Assembly: GCA_019417125.1 (NCBI GenBank)
Contig: DXVZ01000165.1
Location: 1 to 7,005 of the forward strand
Reading direction: 5' to 3'
DNA length: 7,005 bases
Source of the DNA: Phascolarctobacterium sp.
GTDB lineage: Bacteria; Bacillota; Negativicutes; Acidaminococcales; Acidaminococcaceae
The notes under the pieces are model-generated. The model was not told where the DNA came from. It worked only from the letters and a program-made list of their open reading frames with translations, and did no database searches. A program made the position numbers and the translations under genes. Shown here piece after piece: positions 5,720 to 7,005 of the stretch. Within the stretch, counting starts at the first letter, position 1. Every line of letters begins with the position of its first letter.

Positions 5720-5748
5720 ATAAATCTCACAGTCATCACCTTTCATTT

Positions 5749-5787
5749 GCACTGCGTGCCCCAAGCCGCAGTGCGTCTTTTTCTTTT
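5749..5787 (+). terminator. First of two tandem terminators
   Basis: GCACTGCG (5749-5756) pairs perfectly with CGCAGTGC (5767-5774) around a 10-nt loop and is followed by GTCTTTTTCTTTT. It is the first strong stop after glnK, 168 nt past its stop codon, and may end the nitrogen operon. Confidence 0.82.
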
Positions 5788-5816
5788 GGGAGCAGTTTAC
5801 CGCTGCTCCCTTTTTT
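5788..5816 (+). terminator. Second tandem terminator
   Basis: GGGAGCAG (5788-5795) pairs with CTGCTCCC (5803-5810) around TTTACCG and is followed at once by six T. It begins directly where the T run of the first terminator ends. Confidence 0.88.
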
Positions 5817-5852
5817 ATGCGTGGGCACAAAGGGGTGGAGTTTGCTGTTTAC

Positions 5853-5880
5853 GGCACTATCTCAGTTTAGAGATAGTGCC
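5853..5880. other. Perfect 11-bp hairpin
   Basis: GGCACTATCTC (5853-5863) pairs with GAGATAGTGCC (5870-5880) around AGTTTA. Only TGTTT follows, so it is at best a weak third terminator. It could equally be a protein-binding palindrome. Confidence 0.5.
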
Positions 5881-5926
5881 TGTTTGGCGCGGGGCATTTT
5901 AGGTAATACTGCTAACGTACGGCAGT

Positions 5927-5986
5927 ACTTAGGGAACAAGGTAGATTATATATATAATCTTTGAATTACTTAAGAACAAGGTTAGA
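5927..5986. repeat. Pair of imperfect direct repeats
   Basis: ACTTA-GG-GAACAAGGT-AGA (5927-5945) recurs as ACTTA-A-GAACAAGGTT-AGA (5968-5986), with an exact GAACAAGGT core at 5934-5942 and 5974-5982, a 40-bp or roughly four-helical-turn period. Such phasing suits a regulator binding on one face of the helix upstream of the small-gene operon. Confidence 0.45.
5943..5960. promoter_or_regulatory. 18-nt perfect AT palindrome
   Basis: AGATTATATATATAATCT is its own reverse complement and lies between the two direct repeats. It contains TATAAT on both strands but has no good -35 box at 17 bp, so a promoter here would need an activator. It could equally be an operator. Confidence 0.4.
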
Positions 5987-6052
5987 ACTTATAGGCTGCA
6001 AAAGAAAAGATAAATAGAAAAAACAGACAAAAAAGAGAAAAGAAAAGAAACT

Positions 6053-6190
6053 CACCCATATAAACGGCAAAACAGGGTTAAAAATTAACCATGCGTTAAA
6101 AAATCTGCAAAAAAATTTTGGAGTGGCAGAAAAATAAAAAATTTTACGGACAGGTTAATTTTGGCAGGTCAAAATCCGTTTATATGGGTG
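6053..6190 (+). other. Candidate structured leader or element closed by a 15-bp perfect inverted repeat
   Basis: CACCCATATAAACGG (6053-6067) is the exact reverse complement of CCGTTTATATGGGTG (6176-6190), enclosing 108 nt. Inside, GGTTAA/TTAACC (6076-6081 with 6085-6090) and TCTGC/GCAGA (6104-6108 with 6126-6130) can form further stems. The end of the repeat lies about 29 nt before the ribosome site of the DUF1659 gene, so on RNA this would be a multi-stem 5' leader. I recognise no known riboswitch. The same layout would suit an invertible DNA segment. Confidence 0.45.
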
Positions 6191-6234
6191 TAAGGGCAAA
6201 CACAAAAACAGCCCCAAGAAAGGAGCATGCTAAA

Positions 6235-6462
6235 ATGGCAGCAGCAAAAACAGTATTATCCCAAACAATGTCTATCAACGTGGAGGACGGCTTCGATGGA
6301 GAAGGGCAGGCGCAGACCAAGGCGCACACCTACTCAGGCATCAAAAAAGACGCGGGTGCTGAAGGGCTTGTTAAAGCTGGTACGGCGCTGGGCAGCCTGA
6401 TGGAAAACGAAGTTGTCAACATCGTCGTAACCGAAAAAGCCGAAGTGGCAGACGCAGAGTAA
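6235..6462 (+). CDS. DUF1659-family small protein
   Basis: This 75-aa protein of unknown function starts MAAAKTVLSQTMSINVEDG and continues through a KAHTYSGIKKDAG-like segment to GTALGSLMENEVVNIVVTEKA. The pattern of a short beta-rich protein with an SI-N-V-DG stretch and a GTALG-L segment is what I recall for DUF1659 in Firmicutes. The frame is open further upstream (to an ATG at 6118), but the start at 6235 has AAAGGAG 9 nt before it, and the upstream codons are A-rich and fall in the inverted-repeat element, so the short form is preferred. The DUF2922 gene begins 19 nt after the stop. No signal peptide or membrane segment is seen. The family assignment is from memory of conserved patterns. 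Confidence 0.82.
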   Translation: MAAAKTVLSQTMSINVEDGFDGEGQAQTKAHTYSGIKKDAGAEGLVKAGTALGSLMENEVVNIVVTEKAEVADAE

Positions 6463-6481
6463 TTAACAGGAGGAATGGCTA

Positions 6482-6694
6482 ATGGAAAAAGTATTGCAGC
6501 TTGTATTTAAAAAGGCGGACGGCAAACAGAAAGTGCTTAACGTAACCGACCCGCGCGATAACGTAACGGCGGAAGAAGCGCGTACCGCCATGCAGAGCGT
6601 TGTGGATAGCGGCGTGTTTGGCACAGATGGCGATGCGCTTGCCGAAGTTGTGGAAGCACGTGTGCGCACCACCGAAGTAAACGTGCTTAAATAA
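6482..6694 (+). CDS. DUF2922-family small protein
   Basis: This 70-aa protein of unknown function starts MEKVLQLVFKKADGKQKVLN and contains VTDPRDNVTAEEARTAMQSV, then a GVFGTDGDAL stretch and a C-terminal AEVVEARVRTTEVNVLK. A beta strand with F-x-x-x-DGK, then D-P-R-x-x-L/V-T and an MQ-x-V helix, is the DUF2922 pattern. AGGAGG (6468-6473) lies 8 nt upstream. An earlier out-of-frame ATG at 6475 gives only a very short peptide. It sits between the DUF1659 and YvrJ-like genes, an order that I recall as recurrent in Firmicutes and that suggests one shared job, still unknown. Confidence 0.85.
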   Translation: MEKVLQLVFKKADGKQKVLNVTDPRDNVTAEEARTAMQSVVDSGVFGTDGDALAEVVEARVRTTEVNVLK

Positions 6695-6702
6695 GGCGTA
6701 GC

Positions 6703-6855
6703 ATGGACGCGGAACTTATCTTCAGCCAGCTTGCCAACTTTGGGTTTCCGGTAATGCTGTCGTGGTACTTACTGATTCGCATGGAAAGCAAGCTGGACAA
6801 GCTTACCGAAAGCATATCGGCGCTTAACGCCAACATCGCGCATAATACGAATTAA
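6703..6855 (+). CDS. YvrJ-family 50-aa membrane-anchored peptide
   Basis: ATG at 6703 to TAA at 6853-6855, starting 8 nt after the DUF2922 stop with only a weak AAGG (6693-6696) upstream, so translation is probably coupled. The peptide begins MDAELIFSQLANFGFPVMLS, contains one hydrophobic segment (about 10-24, ending WYLLIR), then an amphipathic tail MESKLDKLTESISALNANI. The NFGFP-x-x-x-x-x-YLL-R-x-E-x-K-L-x-x-L-x-x-S-I pattern is characteristic of the YvrJ family (named from Bacillus subtilis), membrane proteins of about 50 aa with a coiled tail and no known function. It resembles small phage holin-like proteins in size, but lysis genes are absent here. Confidence 0.85.
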   Translation: MDAELIFSQLANFGFPVMLSWYLLIRMESKLDKLTESISALNANIAHNTN

Positions 6856-6900
6856 ACTTTTGCTTATTAAATCTTTATAAACACTAACCTTTTATAACAC

Positions 6901-6938
6901 AAAACCAGCCTAATGCTGTACTGCACAGGGCTGGTTTT
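6901..6938 (+). terminator. Terminator of the small-gene operon
   Basis: AAAACCAGCC (6901-6910) pairs perfectly with GGCTGGTTTT (6929-6938), with an inner CTGT/ACAG (6916-6919 with 6925-6928) extending the stem. Four T end the arm, and an A/T-rich tail follows. It lies 45 nt after the YvrJ-like stop. No gene is seen from here to the window end. Confidence 0.72.
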
Positions 6939-7005
6939 GGTATTATATATATTTTTACTTTTGCGTCTTTGCAGTTACGTTAATATTATTGATTTATTTT
7001 TTATG

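Larger units (their letters stand above)
5582..6234. other. Structured intergenic region without a credible protein gene
   Basis: This 653-nt stretch separates the nitrogen block from the small-gene operon. Open frames in it run through two terminators and a perfect hairpin, lack ribosome sites and have no recognisable motifs. It holds, in order: a hairpin after glnK, a 9-bp inverted repeat, two tandem terminators, an 11-bp hairpin, a direct repeat flanking an 18-nt palindrome, a purine/A-rich tract (6000-6050) and a 15-bp inverted repeat. No consensus promoter was found for the downstream operon. Confidence 0.6.

Noticed and set aside
5645..5830. 61-aa cysteine-rich leftward frame as a possible second small toxin
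   Set aside because: No promoter, no antisense partner and no hydrophobic segment with a charged tail; the frame overlaps both terminators.
5817..5870. 17-codon frame starting at the ATG after the second terminator
   Set aside because: Its start lies directly in the T run of a terminator without a ribosome site. Nothing in its sequence is recognisable.
5665..5964. 99-aa rightward frame
   Set aside because: It passes through two intrinsic terminators and an 11-bp hairpin, has no ribosome site, and its codons are made of the repeats.
6053..6190. Known riboswitch classes (c-di-GMP, THF, purine)
   Set aside because: Their conserved core sequences were looked for and not seen in the enclosed 108 nt.
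6118..6234. Upstream extension of the DUF1659 gene
   Set aside because: The 39 extra codons are lysine-rich, lie in the inverted-repeat element and lack the good ribosome site present before 6235.

Overview
The window looks like a chromosomal segment from a low-to-mid GC Firmicute. Negativicutes of the Acidaminococcaceae type (Phascolarctobacterium or Acidaminococcus-like) are the best guess. This rests on a type III glutamine synthetase next to amt and a P-II gene, on a trio of tiny DUF1659/DUF2922/YvrJ-type genes, and on the contrast between roughly 50% GC genes and very AT-rich intergenic DNA. The taxonomic call is an inference from gene content and general style; no marker gene is present.

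Layout. Positions 1-111 look like the tail of a dispersed repeat ending in a palindrome. Positions 208-501 hold the most interesting item: a compact pair of converging transcripts. A leftward mRNA with a consensus promoter carries an unlisted 26-codon membrane peptide gene (346-426). A rightward RNA of about 80 nt, with its own near-perfect promoter (208-236), runs into a shared bidirectional terminator (291-321). The two RNAs share collinear direct repeats, so the small RNA is complementary to the start region of the peptide mRNA, and a hairpin in the mRNA buries the ribosome binding site. This is the architecture of Fst/par-type type I toxin-antitoxin loci. Leftward purC (597-1307) follows, with its own terminator and promoter.

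The centre is a nitrogen-assimilation block read rightward: glnN (1617-3701), amt (3803-5203) and glnK (5219-5581). The glnN promoter carries a 19-nt palindrome over its -35 box, and its leader holds a strong intrinsic terminator that is mutually exclusive with a small hairpin with a six-base A..G.. loop, so attenuation is likely. A second terminator lies between glnN and amt, and no convincing amt promoter was seen. The glnN enzyme fixes ammonium into glutamine, Amt brings ammonium in, and GlnK is expected to plug Amt and report nitrogen and energy status.

From 5582 to 6234 there is no convincing protein gene, but there are many structures: an inverted repeat, two tandem terminators, an 11-bp hairpin, an AT palindrome between two direct repeats, and a perfect 15-bp inverted repeat enclosing 108 nt. 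This leads into a tight three-gene operon of small proteins of unknown function: DUF1659 (6235-6462), DUF2922 (6482-6694) and a 50-aa YvrJ-like protein (6703-6855). A terminator at 6901-6938 closes it.
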